Assembly (NCBI RefSeq): GCF_009687885.1
Contig: NZ_BLAF01000081.1
Coordinates: 22,648 to 86,647 of the forward strand
Reading direction: 5' to 3'
From: Acrocarpospora pleiomorpha
GTDB taxonomy: Bacteria > Actinomycetota > Actinomycetes > Streptosporangiales > Streptosporangiaceae
Length of the DNA: 64,000 bases
In this document: positions 24,241 through 33,365 of the stretch, one piece after another
Numbering within the stretch: position 1 is the first letter of the stretch
Layout: each line of letters opens with the position of its first letter
Position numbers and translations under genes: made by a program
The notes under the pieces: generated by a model
Seen by the model: the letters and a program-made list of their open reading frames with translations, nothing else
What the model was told of the DNA's origin: nothing
Databases searched by the model: none

Positions 24241-26850
24241 TCAGGTGCCGGCCGGGAGTGCCGCGCGGCCTGCCTCGAGGCGGGCCACCGGCACTCGGAA
24301 GGGGGAGCAGGACACGTAGTCGAGTCCGGCTTCGTGGAAGAAGCGCACCGAGTCGGGGTCGCCGCCGTGCTCGCCGCAGACGCCGATCCGCAGGTCCGGC
24401 CGGGCCTGGCGGCCCTCCTCGACCGCGATCGACACCAGCCGGCCGACGCCGCGGCGGTCGATGGTCTCGAACGGCGAGGCGTCGATGACGCCCAGGCGCA
24501 GGTAGGCCGGGAAGATCGAGCCTTCCACGTCGTCGCGCGAGAAACCCCAGGCCATCTGGGTCAGGTCGTTGGTGCCGAAGGAGAAGAACTCCGCCTCGTG
24601 CGCGATGTCGCCGGCGGTCAGGGCCGCGCGCGGCACCTCGATCATGGTTCCGATGGGGATGCCTGGGACGCCGGCCAGGACACGTTCCGCGTCGGCGCGT
24701 ACGAGGTGGAGTTCGCGGACGTCGCCGACGAGCGGCACCATGATCTCCGGTCGGGGGTCGCCGCCGGCGGCGACCCGTTCGGCGGCGGCCTCGGCGATCG
24801 CGCGGACCTGCATCGCGAACAGCCCGGGCACCAGCAGGCCGAGGCGGACGCCGCGCAGGCCGAGCATCGGATTGCTCTCGTGCATCCGGCGGACCGCCGC
24901 CAGCAGTTTCCTGTCGTGTTCGGTGGTCGCGCCGAGCAGGTCCTCCAGCGCGGGCAGGAACTCGTGCAGCGGCGGGTCGATCAGCCGGATGGTCACCGGC
25001 AGGCCGTCCATGGCCGCCAGGATGCGGGTGAAGTCGGCCCGCTGGAGCGGGAGCAGCGCGTCCAGCGCAGCCTGGACCTCCTGCTCGCCCTCGGCGAGGA
25101 TCAGCCGCTCCACCAGCTCGCGCCGCTCGCCCAGGAACATGTGCTCGGTACGGCACAGGCCGATTCCGGCGGCGCCGAACCGGCGGGCACGGGCGGCGTC
25201 CTTCGGGGTGTCGGCGTTGGCGTACACGCCGAGCCGGCGGACGGCGTCGGCGTGCGAGACCAGCCGGTGCACCGCCGCGACCAGCGGACTTGAGCCCGCG
25301 TCCAGCTCGCCCTCGAAATACTGGACGACGGGGGACGGGCGCACGGGAAGCTCGCCCAGGTAGACCTTGCCGGTGGTGCCGTCGATCGAGATGAGGTCGC
25401 CTTCGCGGACAACCACGTCGCCGGCGCGGAACTCCCGCAGCTCGTCGTCGATCTCGATGGCGGTGCCGCAGACGCAGGTGCGTCCCATGCCGCGGGCGAC
25501 GACGGCCGCGTGCGAGGTCTTGCCGCCCCTGCTGGTGAGGATGCCGCGCGCGGCCAGCATGCCGGGCAGGTCGTCGGGATTGGTCTCGCGCCGGACCAGG
25601 ATGACCGGCTCGCGGGCTTCGGTGGCGCGCCGGGAGTCGAAGACGGCCCGGCCGCAGGAGGCTCCGGGTGCGGCGGCCACGCCGGTCACGATCGGCTCCG
25701 GGTCGCCCGCCAGGTCGAAGCGGGGGAACATGAGCTGGGCGAGCTTGGCGCCGTCGACGCGGCGCAGCGCCTCGTCCAGGTCGATGACGCCTTCGTCGAC
25801 GAGCTGGGCGGCGATGGTGAAGGCCGCGGCCGCGGTGCGTTTGCCGACGCGGGTCTGCAGCATCCACAGCCGGCCCTCCTCGATGGTGAACTCGATGTCG
25901 CACAGGTCGCGGTAACGCTGCTCCAGGACCCCCATAGCGGCGGTCAGCTGGTCGAAGCTCGGCGGGTCCAGGTGTGCCAGCTCCTGGAGGGGCAGGGTGT
26001 CGCGGCTGCCGGAGACGACGTCCTCGCCCTGGGCGTTGGGCAGGTAGTCGCCGTAGCGGCCGCGGGCGCCGGTCGTCGGGTCGCGGGTGAAGGCGACGCC
26101 CGTCCCGGACCTGGGGCCCCGGTTGCCGTACACCATGGCCATGATGGTGACGGCGGTGCCCAGGGTGTCGGGGATGTGCTCGGCGCGGCGGTAGACGCGG
26201 GCGCGTTCGGTGTTCCAGGAACGGAAGACGGCCAGGACGGCGCCCGTGAGCTGCGCGGCCGGGTCCTGGGGGAACGGCTCGCCCGTGTGGTCCTGGAAGA
26301 TCTGCTTGTACTCCTCGACCAGGTCGCGGAGGTCGGCCGCGTCGAGTTCCGGGTCGGTGCGCACGCCGGCCGCCTGTCGGCGCGTCGCGAGCGCTCGTTC
26401 GAAGAGGTCGTGCGGGACGGCCTCGACCGTGGTGCCGTACATGGAGATGAGCCTGCGGTAGCAGTCCCAGGCGAAGCGGTCGTCGCCCGAGGTGGTGGCC
26501 AGGCCGGTGACCGTGGTGTCGTTGAGGCCGACGTCCAGGATCGTCTCCATCATGCCGGGCATGGAGAACTTGCCGCCGGAGCGGACCGACAGCAGCAGCG
26601 GATCGGCCGGGTCGCCGAGCCGGCGGCCCATGGTCTTCTCGACGCGGAGCAGGTGGTCGCCGATCTCCGCCGGCAGCCCTTCGGGGATTTCGCCCAGTTT
26701 GAGGTAGGCCCGGCAGGCCTCGGTGGTGATCGTGAAGCCCGGGGGGACCGGCAGGCCCAGCCGGGTCATCTCGGCCAGGTTCGCGCCCTTTCCGCCGAGC
26801 AGGTCTTTCATGTGCATGTCACCGTCGGCGAAGTCGAAGATGTAGGTCAT
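24241..26850 (-). CDS. ppdK: Pyruvate, phosphate dikinase
   Basis: Interconverts pyruvate, ATP and phosphate with phosphoenolpyruvate, AMP and pyrophosphate; 869 residues, full length. N-terminal ATP-grasp (DLLGGKGANLAEMTRLGLPVPPGFTI, RVYRRAEHIPD), the swivelling phosphohistidine domain with TSHAAVVARGMG, and the C-terminal PEP-binding barrel with GVCGEHGGDP carrying the catalytic Cys. Start at ATG 26850 after AAGGAG; a longer frame to 26886 lacks a ribosome site. Divergent from the DUF385-GAPDH operon across a region with two DosR-like boxes. In a low-oxygen or dormant state it would save ATP by using pyrophosphate. Confidence 0.97.
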   Translation of the reverse strand: MTYIFDFADGDMHMKDLLGGKGANLAEMTRLGLPVPPGFTITTEACRAYLKLGEIPEGLPAEIGDHLLRVEKTMGRRLGDPADPLLLSVRSGGKFSMPGMMETILDVGLNDTTVTGLATTSGDDRFAWDCYRRLISMYGTTVEAVPHDLFERALATRRQAAGVRTDPELDAADLRDLVEEYKQIFQDHTGEPFPQDPAAQLTGAVLAVFRSWNTERARVYRRAEHIPDTLGTAVTIMAMVYGNRGPRSGTGVAFTRDPTTGARGRYGDYLPNAQGEDVVSGSRDTLPLQELAHLDPPSFDQLTAAMGVLEQRYRDLCDIEFTIEEGRLWMLQTRVGKRTAAAAFTIAAQLVDEGVIDLDEALRRVDGAKLAQLMFPRFDLAGDPEPIVTGVAAAPGASCGRAVFDSRRATEAREPVILVRRETNPDDLPGMLAARGILTSRGGKTSHAAVVARGMGRTCVCGTAIEIDDELREFRAGDVVVREGDLISIDGTTGKVYLGELPVRPSPVVQYFEGELDAGSSPLVAAVHRLVSHADAVRRLGVYANADTPKDAARARRFGAAGIGLCRTEHMFLGERRELVERLILAEGEQEVQAALDALLPLQRADFTRILAAMDGLPVTIRLIDPPLHEFLPALEDLLGATTEHDRKLLAAVRRMHESNPMLGLRGVRLGLLVPGLFAMQVRAIAEAAAERVAAGGDPRPEIMVPLVGDVRELHLVRADAERVLAGVPGIPIGTMIEVPRAALTAGDIAHEAEFFSFGTNDLTQMAWGFSRDDVEGSIFPAYLRLGVIDASPFETIDRRGVGRLVSIAVEEGRQARPDLRIGVCGEHGGDPDSVRFFHEAGLDYVSCSPFRVPVARLEAGRAALPAGT

Positions 26851-26915
26851 TTCTTCACTCCTTGCCGTGACTCGTAGGCGCTTCAAGCCTTTCGAGCGGT
26901 ACGGCGGAGCGCCCC

Positions 26916-26951
26916 GAGCCCAAAGGCACCGCCGGGCGGGACTTTCGGCAC
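26916..26951. promoter_or_regulatory. DosR/DevR-like box pair between ppdK and the DUF385-GAPDH operon
   Basis: GGGACTTTCGGCAC at 26938-26951 is nearly identical to the box at 23331. A weaker copy, read on the minus strand as GGTGCCTTTGGGCTC, lies at 26916-26930 with centres about 22 bases apart. The pair sits 66-101 bases before ppdK and 54-90 bases before the divergent gene, so it can serve both. Confidence 0.5.
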
Positions 26952-27005
26952 ATGTCTGGATCGGTGAGATTGGCGACCGTGGAAGAGCCGTTGAAGGAGG
27001 CTCCG

Positions 27006-28064
27006 ATGCGTGTCGTCAACGCCGTGGTGCGATGGTTACTGCTGTCCCCGTTGCATGATCTGCTGTCCCGGAGCGTGGTCCTGTTATTGATCACAGGTCG
27101 CCGCTCGGGGCGCACCATCGCCGTCCCCGTCCAGTACGCGGAGGATGGCGACGTCCTCACGATCGTCAGCAGGCGTGACCGGCTGTGGTGGCGCAACCTG
27201 GCTGGAGGCGCACCGCTGACCGTGGTCCTGCGGGGTAAGCGGCATGCCGCCTACGGGGCAGTGGACAGGGCGCCGACCGCGGTCCGCGACGCCCTCGGAG
27301 CGGTGGGCGTGCCTGTGGTGCCCTCGCTCGAGGACGGTGTGGCGGTCACGATGGTGCTCGCGCCGGCCGAACCCCGGCCCGAGCCCAGCGGGCTGTGGCG
27401 TCGCTGGTTCGGCGCTGTGACGCTGGGCGAGCTGGCCGGCTTCGCGGTGCCCGCGCTGGTCGCCGCGTCGGTCGCCTCGGCAGGCCCCGAACTGCTGTCG
27501 GCGCTCCTCATCGTGGCCGCGGGAATCGTGGAGGGCTCGGTTCTCGGCCTGGCTCAGGCGTACGCACTGCGAACGGCCCTGCCGTGGGTGCCGACCGTCA
27601 CCTGGGCAGGGGCCACCGCAGGGGGAGCGGCGGTGGCCTGGTCGATCGGCGCGATCCCCATCGTACTCGGCGGATTCGACCAGCCGCCGATGGTGCTCGT
27701 GCTGCTGGGCGCCGTCATGCTCGTCGCGATGGGCGGTCTGCAGTGGCGTGTCCTGGCCTCGCGCCTGCCTGGTACGGCCTGGTGGGTCGCCGCCACGGCG
27801 GGCGCCTGGATGGTGGCTCTCGCCGCGTTCGCCGCCGTGACCACGCCGCTGTGGCGGGAAGGGCAGCCGGTCTGGCTGGTCGCCGCGATCGGCGTTCTCG
27901 GCGGCGCCGTCATGGCCGCGACGGTGGCGGCGCTCACCGGGCTCGCCTTCGTACGCCTGGTGAAGTCAATGGGCGGGCCGGAAGTTCGGTCCTTCGCCTC
28001 TACGAGCACGCACCGGCATCGCCGGACGATCGGCGTGCAGACCCGCAGAGAGGAATCACGATGA
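27006..28064 (+). CDS. DUF385 (deazaflavin nitroreductase-like) domain fused to a membrane region
   Basis: 352 residues. Residues 1 to about 125 match the F420-binding nitroreductase-like family (LITGRRSGRTIAVPVQYAEDGDVLTIVSRR, WWRNLAGGAPLTVVLRGK), as in Ddn-type proteins. From about residue 135 to 330 there are around seven hydrophobic helices with a Gly/Ala-rich motif IVAAGIVEGSVLGLAQAYALR. I do not know a named protein with this arrangement. ATG 27006 has a consensus AAGGAGG. Its stop overlaps the GAPDH start as ATGA, so the two are translationally coupled. Confidence 0.8.
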   Translation: MRVVNAVVRWLLLSPLHDLLSRSVVLLLITGRRSGRTIAVPVQYAEDGDVLTIVSRRDRLWWRNLAGGAPLTVVLRGKRHAAYGAVDRAPTAVRDALGAVGVPVVPSLEDGVAVTMVLAPAEPRPEPSGLWRRWFGAVTLGELAGFAVPALVAASVASAGPELLSALLIVAAGIVEGSVLGLAQAYALRTALPWVPTVTWAGATAGGAAVAWSIGAIPIVLGGFDQPPMVLVLLGAVMLVAMGGLQWRVLASRLPGTAWWVAATAGAWMVALAAFAAVTTPLWREGQPVWLVAAIGVLGGAVMAATVAALTGLAFVRLVKSMGGPEVRSFASTSTHRHRRTIGVQTRREESR

Positions 28065-29053
28065 AGATCGGTATCAACGGCTTCGGCCGGATCGGCCGCG
28101 CTGTGCTCCGCGCCGGGCTGGACCAGGGGCTGGACATCGTCGCGATCAACGACCTGGCCGACGCCGACGCGCTGGCCCATCTGTTCAAGCACGACTCCAC
28201 GTACGGCACCTATGACAAGCCCGTCTCGGTCGCCCCCGGCGCGCTGATCGTCGACGGCAGGCGCATACCGGTCACCGCCTACCGTGACCCGTCCGGCATC
28301 GACTGGACGGCGTACGGAGTGGACCTCGTGATCGAGGCGACCGGCCGCTTCCGCAGCAGGTCCGACGCCGAGAAGCATCTGAAGAACGGCGCCCGCAAGG
28401 TGCTCATCAGCGCGCCCGGCAAGGATATGGACGTCACGCTCGTCCCCGGCGTCAACGACGTCGCCTACCGACCCGGGCTGCACCAGATCATCTCGATGGC
28501 ATCCTGCACGACCAACTGCGTCGCGCCCATGGTCAAGGTACTCAACGAGACGTTCGGCCTGGTCAAAGGCTTCATGACGACCGTCCACGCCTACACGGGC
28601 GACCAGCGGCTGCTCGACTCCCCGCACAAGGACCCGCGCCGCGCCCGCTCGGCCGCCGTCAACATCATCCCCACCACGACCGGCGCCGCCCGCATGGTCG
28701 GCGAGGTCATGCCCGACCTGCGGGGCCGGCTCGACGGCATCGCCCTGCGCGTCCCGGTCGTCGACGGTTCGCTGACCGACCTGGCCGCGGTGGTCGGCCG
28801 CCAGACCAGCGTCGAGGAGGTCAACCACGCGTTCGCCCAGGCGGCGCAGAGCCGGCTGGCCGGCGTCCTGCGCTACAGCACGGCCCCGCTGGTCTCCAGC
28901 GATATCATCGGCGACACCGCCTCCTGCGTCTTCGATGCGCCCCTGACGCAGACCGACGGCACGCTGGTGAAGATCTTCGGCTGGTACGACAACGAGTGGG
29001 GCTACGCCAACCGCCTCGTCGAGACGGCCACCCGGATCGCGGCCGAACAATAG
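28061..29053 (+). CDS. gap: Glyceraldehyde-3-phosphate dehydrogenase, type I
   Basis: NAD-type phosphorylating GAPDH, 330 residues. N-terminal INGFGRIGR, active-site SCTTNC with catalytic Cys around residue 148, catalytic His in TVHAYTGDQ and the C-terminal WYDNEWGY are all present. Coupled to the DUF385-membrane gene and sharing its DosR-like promoter region, so this is probably an accessory, stress-expressed paralogue rather than the main glycolytic gene, which in actinomycetes normally clusters with pgk and tpi. Confidence 0.96.
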   Translation: MKIGINGFGRIGRAVLRAGLDQGLDIVAINDLADADALAHLFKHDSTYGTYDKPVSVAPGALIVDGRRIPVTAYRDPSGIDWTAYGVDLVIEATGRFRSRSDAEKHLKNGARKVLISAPGKDMDVTLVPGVNDVAYRPGLHQIISMASCTTNCVAPMVKVLNETFGLVKGFMTTVHAYTGDQRLLDSPHKDPRRARSAAVNIIPTTTGAARMVGEVMPDLRGRLDGIALRVPVVDGSLTDLAAVVGRQTSVEEVNHAFAQAAQSRLAGVLRYSTAPLVSSDIIGDTASCVFDAPLTQTDGTLVKIFGWYDNEWGYANRLVETATRIAAEQ

Positions 29054-29121
29054 GTCTCCACCAGGGGCCCGGGTGCGGCGGCGGGAGCGTCAGGGGGAAT
29101 TGGTCTGGGTGAGCAGGCTCT

Positions 29122-31851
29122 TCACAGGAACCTCCAGAGGTTGTTTCCGGACCCGTTGTCGTCGGCGAGCACGACCTGCGCGCCCTGGGAGGTGCCGCTG
29201 AGGCCGAGCACCCGGCCGCCGTTGGCGCACTGGATGCGGAAGGCGGCGTTGCTTCCGTAACGCAGCCGCCAGCGGTGGTCGTTGGTGCCGTTGTCGGCCC
29301 ACTGCACGACCCGGGACCCGGCGGCGGTGGCGGCGTTCTCCACGCCCAGCACCTTGCCGCTGTTGGAGTTGCGCAGCCGCAGGTAACCGCCGGTGTCCAC
29401 GACGGCGGTCCACAGGTGGTCGGCGGTGCCGGTGTCACCCCACTGCACGACCAGCGCGCCGTCGGCGGTGGACATGTCGGTCACGCCCAGCACCATGCCG
29501 GTGCCCACGTTCTGGATGCGCCGCGCGCCGTTCGGCACGAACCGCCACTGGTTGTCGGCACTGCCGTTGTCCGGGTCCTGTACGGCGAAAGCCCCGTTGG
29601 CGGTGCTTCCACTGAGGATGCCCAGCAGCTTCGAACTGTTGGCGTTGCGGATCTTGACCGAGCCGTCGCCGACGTCGATGATCGTCCACCGGTGGTCGGC
29701 GGTGCCGTTGTCGGTCCACTGCATGACCCGGGCGTTGTCGGCCGTCGACATGTTCTCGACGCCCAGCACCTTGCCGCTGTTGACGTTGCGGAAGCGCAGC
29801 GCGTTCCCGTCGACGACGGGCACCCAGTCATGGTCGGCGGTGCCGTTGTCGGTCCACTGGAGTGCCAGGCCGCCGTCGGCGGTGGACATGTTCTGGATGC
29901 CGAGCGCCAGCCCGCTGGCCGCGTTGGCCAGCCGGAAACTGGCCTCGCCGCCCGTTGGGCCCCCGCCGCCGGCGTTCCAGTAGACGACGTAGTTGTGGTT
30001 GTGGGCGTCGTAGAACGGCCCCAGGTTGACCGAGGAGCCGTTGGCCGTCGCGGTGAACGCCAGCGCCGACGTGCTGGTCCGGTTGATCGTCGAGGTGTTC
30101 AGCGTCGGCGCCGACGACAGTGAGGTGCTGCCGTAGTTGCCGGAGAGCACGACCGGGCCGTACCCGACGGCCTGGAGGTTGGGGTTGTCGTTGGCGGCCT
30201 TCATGATCACCCGCATGGGCAGCCGGACGGCCACCGTGTCGCCGGAGGTCCACGACCGGGTCAGCACCGCGTAGGAGCCCGGCGTGGTGGCGATGCCCTG
30301 CTGGACACCGTTGACGCTCACCGTGGCACCCTGCGTCCAGGCCGGGATGCGGATGCGCATCGACCACGACCCGCTCACGTTTCCGGTGACCTGCAACGAC
30401 GTGGTGTCGCTCACGGGGTAGGAGGTGGACTGGGTGACCGTGATGCCGCGCTGCGACCAGTTGAGCGTGGAAGGCACGAACAGGTTCACGAACAGCGTCG
30501 TGCCGTCGTGGAAGTAGATCGAGTCCATCAGCTTGGTGTTGACCTCGATGCCGGTGCCCTGGCAGCACCAGAACGAGTCGTAGTCCGTGCTCCAGGTGCC
30601 GCCGCCCCAGGCCGGGCCGACGCCGCGCCGCCCGCCGGGGTTGAGCGGGGTGAAGTAGGTGACGTGCCCCCGGCTGTCGGCCGGGTTCTGCTGGCCGATC
30701 AGGTGGTTGAGCAGGGCGCTCTCGTAGAAGTCGAAGTAGTCGGCCCGGGAGGGGGACAACAGCCACAGCTCCCGGGTCAGTTTCAGCATGTTGTAGGTGT
30801 TGCAGGACTCGGCGGTGTCCCTGGACAGGTAGCCCGCGATGGCGTTCGGCGCGCGGAAGTGCTCGGCCTGGCTGTTGCCGCCGATCACGTACGTGTGCGC
30901 GGTGGTGGTGATGGTCCAGGCGTTGGCGGCGATGTCGCGGTAGCGGGTCGTGCCGGTCGCCTTGTACTCGCGCGCGGCCCCGATCCACTTGGGCACCTGC
31001 GTGTTCGCGTGCAGGCCGTTGAGCTGGTCCTGGTTGGACGCCAGCGGGTTGAACACGGCGGCGTGGTCGAACCGCTGGGCCGTGGTCAGCCAGCGGGAGT
31101 CGCCGGTCATCTGGTACAGGTCGGCGAGCACGGCGTTCATGCCGCCGAACTCGGTGCCCAGCATCGCCTGCATCTGGCTGGACGACAGCCGTCCGGTCCG
31201 CGTGTCCACCCATGCCGCCAGCGCCAGCAGCACCGTCCTGGCCTGGGTGTCGCCGATGTGCCGCCACACGTCCAGCAGCCCGGCGAGCGTCTTGTGGATG
31301 CAGTAGTACGGCACGTTGCCGTTGCTCAGCGTACGGTTCTCCACGGCCGTGATGTCGGACTCGGGAAAGCCCGACAGGTAGCCGGAGGTGAACCCGGCCG
31401 CGCCGTTGTTGGCCTGGCATTTGGCCAGCTCGGCGACCATGTAGGTGGCCTTGTCCCGGCAGGTGGTGTCGCCCAGCACGGCGTACGCCTGCGCCCAGGC
31501 CGTCAGGAAATGCCCCTGCATATGACTGCGGAACGGGAAGCCGGGGGCGTCCCAGCCGCCGTTGGCCGAGGCACCGTTGGTGGAGAGGCGGTGGTTGGCG
31601 CGGAAGACGTACAGCAGGCGGTCGACGTCGACGAAACGCAGGTAGGACAACGTGCGGTTCTGGTTGTCGAGCCAGCGCCCCGAGTTCAGGCGCACCAGGC
31701 CGAGGTCGAACTCGTAGGCGGACACACCGATGTCGGATCGTACGGGGGCGATGGCGGCCTGGGCGGCGGACGTACCGGCGACCTGACCGGCGGCCGAGAG
31801 CGCGACGGTCGCGCCCGCGGCTTGGAAGAGCTGGCGACGGCTCAGAGACAT
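29122..31851 (-). CDS. Exported GH127-family glycosidase with lectin repeats
   Basis: 909 residues. Twin-arginine signal SRRQLFQAAG with hydrophobic core and AQA cleavage site, so it is exported folded. The catalytic alpha-barrel belongs to GH127 (beta-L-arabinofuranosidase type): Glu348 and Cys350 in AESC and Cys429-Cys430 in FWCCQG correspond to the acid/base and zinc-cysteine centre of the family. After a beta domain and a Gly-rich linker, residues about 650-909 hold five or more repeats around LGVENMSTADNARVMQW, a ricin-type (CBM13-like) trefoil lectin for sugar binding. A perfect LacI-type operator lies 31 bases upstream. Likely degrades arabinan or plant glycoproteins. Confidence 0.92.
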   Translation of the reverse strand: MSLSRRQLFQAAGATVALSAAGQVAGTSAAQAAIAPVRSDIGVSAYEFDLGLVRLNSGRWLDNQNRTLSYLRFVDVDRLLYVFRANHRLSTNGASANGGWDAPGFPFRSHMQGHFLTAWAQAYAVLGDTTCRDKATYMVAELAKCQANNGAAGFTSGYLSGFPESDITAVENRTLSNGNVPYYCIHKTLAGLLDVWRHIGDTQARTVLLALAAWVDTRTGRLSSSQMQAMLGTEFGGMNAVLADLYQMTGDSRWLTTAQRFDHAAVFNPLASNQDQLNGLHANTQVPKWIGAAREYKATGTTRYRDIAANAWTITTTAHTYVIGGNSQAEHFRAPNAIAGYLSRDTAESCNTYNMLKLTRELWLLSPSRADYFDFYESALLNHLIGQQNPADSRGHVTYFTPLNPGGRRGVGPAWGGGTWSTDYDSFWCCQGTGIEVNTKLMDSIYFHDGTTLFVNLFVPSTLNWSQRGITVTQSTSYPVSDTTSLQVTGNVSGSWSMRIRIPAWTQGATVSVNGVQQGIATTPGSYAVLTRSWTSGDTVAVRLPMRVIMKAANDNPNLQAVGYGPVVLSGNYGSTSLSSAPTLNTSTINRTSTSALAFTATANGSSVNLGPFYDAHNHNYVVYWNAGGGGPTGGEASFRLANAASGLALGIQNMSTADGGLALQWTDNGTADHDWVPVVDGNALRFRNVNSGKVLGVENMSTADNARVMQWTDNGTADHRWTIIDVGDGSVKIRNANSSKLLGILSGSTANGAFAVQDPDNGSADNQWRFVPNGARRIQNVGTGMVLGVTDMSTADGALVVQWGDTGTADHLWTAVVDTGGYLRLRNSNSGKVLGVENAATAAGSRVVQWADNGTNDHRWRLRYGSNAAFRIQCANGGRVLGLSGTSQGAQVVLADDNGSGNNLWRFL

Positions 31852-31881
31852 GGGGGCTCCTGACCCGGTTGGCGCTATGTG

Positions 31882-31895
31882 TGTTAGCGCTAACA
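31882..31895. promoter_or_regulatory. LacI-family operator
   Basis: TGTTAGCGCTAACA is a perfect 14-base palindrome with the central CG typical of LacI/GalR regulators of actinomycete glycosidase genes. It lies 31 bases before the GH127 start, where binding would block transcription. No LacI gene is in the window. Confidence 0.85.
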
Positions 31896-32058
31896 TGTCG
31901 AGAACTACACGTGCCCCCTGACAGATGCCGGAAGGGCTGTGATGTCGCGGAGTACATCCAACGCCCGGGGGGCCGTCAACGGTCCGTCGCTCACGGCGAC
32001 CGTCACGCTGCGCGCCACACGTTTCCCAGCCTGGACTTTTCGTCCAGTGGTGGATATG

Positions 32059-32143
32059 TCACGAACGGCACGATTCGTGAACGTTTCACGGAAGTAGCCA
32101 GGTCGCGCATCGTATATTTCGTGATCTGTGAACGTAACTTCAC
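32059..32143. repeat. Cluster of GTGAA/TTCAC inverted repeats
   Basis: In the 340-base gap between the GH127 and ROK genes there are three interlocking inverted repeats: TCACGAA-N8-TTCGTGA (32059-32080), CGTGAA-CGT-TTCACG (32076-32090) and GTGAA-N6-TTCAC (32128-32143). They lie about 210-290 bases upstream of the GH127 gene and just downstream of the ROK stop. Function unknown; regulator binding or an RNA structure are both possible. The rest of the gap shows nothing else. Confidence 0.5.
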
Positions 32144-32191
32144 GGGAGCTGGGGGTTGGCGAGATCGGGGCAGCACCGCTCCACTCCCGCG

Positions 32192-33085
32192 CTAGCCGCG
32201 AGCGTGCGTTGTCTTGGTGGCGTCATGTGCCAGTTCGACGGCTCCTGTGACGCCGGAGAGGTCGCCGAGGCCCGGGCTGACGAGGTAGGCGTCCATGGCC
32301 GCCTGATCGGTCGGGACCGGGTAGTCGGCGGCCAGGTCGAGTACGCGTGCCCGTACCTGCTCGATAAGGGAAGGATGCTTCGCCACGCCCCCGCCTACGA
32401 TGACGCGCTGGGGGGACAGCGTGTAGGTCAGGTTGATCACGGCGAGAGCGAGGTACTCGGCCTCGAGCTGCCACGCCGCGGCGTCCTCCACCTGCTCGGC
32501 GGGCTGGCCCCAGCGCCGTCGCATCGCCTCACCCGAGGCGAGCCCTTCCAGACAGTCTCCGTGGAAGGGACAACTCCCGGCGAAGGGGTCACGACCGGTG
32601 TCGTGAGGGACGCGTATATGCCCGAACTCGGGGTGCGCCAGCCCGTGCAGCGGGCGGCCGTGGACGATGGCGCCCATGCCGATGCCGGTGCCCACGGTCA
32701 CGTACGCGACCGTGTGCAGGCCACGGCCCGCGCCGTGCCGTGCCTCGCCCAGCGCGGCCCCGTTCACGTCGGTGTCGAAGCCGACGGGGACCTTCAGCGC
32801 GGTCCGCAGGGGCGTGACGACATCGGTGTTCGCCCACCCCGGCTTGGGGGTGGCGGTGATGTGGCCGTACGTCGGCGAGGCGGGATCCAGGTCGACGGGA
32901 CCGAAACTGGCGACGCCGATCGCGGTCAGGGTGTCGTGGCGCAGGAAGAACCGCACCGCCTCGGGGATGGTCTGCGCCGGGGTCGTCGTCGGTATCACCT
33001 CGGTCGCGAGCAAACGTCCGGCGTCGTCGGCGACCGCGCACACCCACTTCGTGCCGCCCGCTTCGATGGCTCCATAGATCGGCAA
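32192..33085 (-). CDS. ROK-family sugar kinase, fructokinase-like
   Basis: 297-residue ROK kinase. N-terminal phosphate loop IEAGGTKW, catalytic base Asp in FDTDVNGA, and the zinc site HPEFGHI...CPFHGDCLEGLASG, a pattern found in bacterial fructokinases (ScrK/GmuE-like) rather than NagC repressors; there is no DNA-binding domain. Phosphorylates fructose or mannose with ATP. On the same strand as the GH127 gene, 340 bases away, so probably separate transcription. Divergent from the GH114-like gene across 280 bases in which I see no clear site. Confidence 0.9.
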   Translation of the reverse strand: MPIYGAIEAGGTKWVCAVADDAGRLLATEVIPTTTPAQTIPEAVRFFLRHDTLTAIGVASFGPVDLDPASPTYGHITATPKPGWANTDVVTPLRTALKVPVGFDTDVNGAALGEARHGAGRGLHTVAYVTVGTGIGMGAIVHGRPLHGLAHPEFGHIRVPHDTGRDPFAGSCPFHGDCLEGLASGEAMRRRWGQPAEQVEDAAAWQLEAEYLALAVINLTYTLSPQRVIVGGGVAKHPSLIEQVRARVLDLAADYPVPTDQAAMDAYLVSPGLGDLSGVTGAVELAHDATKTTHARG

Positions 33086-33365
33086 CGAGGATCAGCCCTT
33101 CAACGAACTCTTGGAAAGATCACCAGTGTAAGGGCCAGGGTCGGCCGGCCGTGCCGAAAAGGTCGTTAACCGACCGGCCGAATTAATGGTATTTCGCTGG
33201 AATGGCACGGGCGATTTTCTGCGGCCGTCCACAACTGGTATCCAAGTCGGTATTCCTAGCGTGGAGCGCGGGCGCGGGCCGAAAGGCGTACCAGACGGCG
33301 GGACGTGCCTGTTCGGGGCCGGTCGGGCTTCGGACTTTCTCGCAACAGTTGAGACGGGGTATTCA

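Noticed and set aside
33086..33365. Possible riboswitch in the leader of the GH114-like gene
   Set aside because: GC-rich stems are present but none of the conserved cores of c-di-GMP, c-di-AMP or cobalamin riboswitches could be found.
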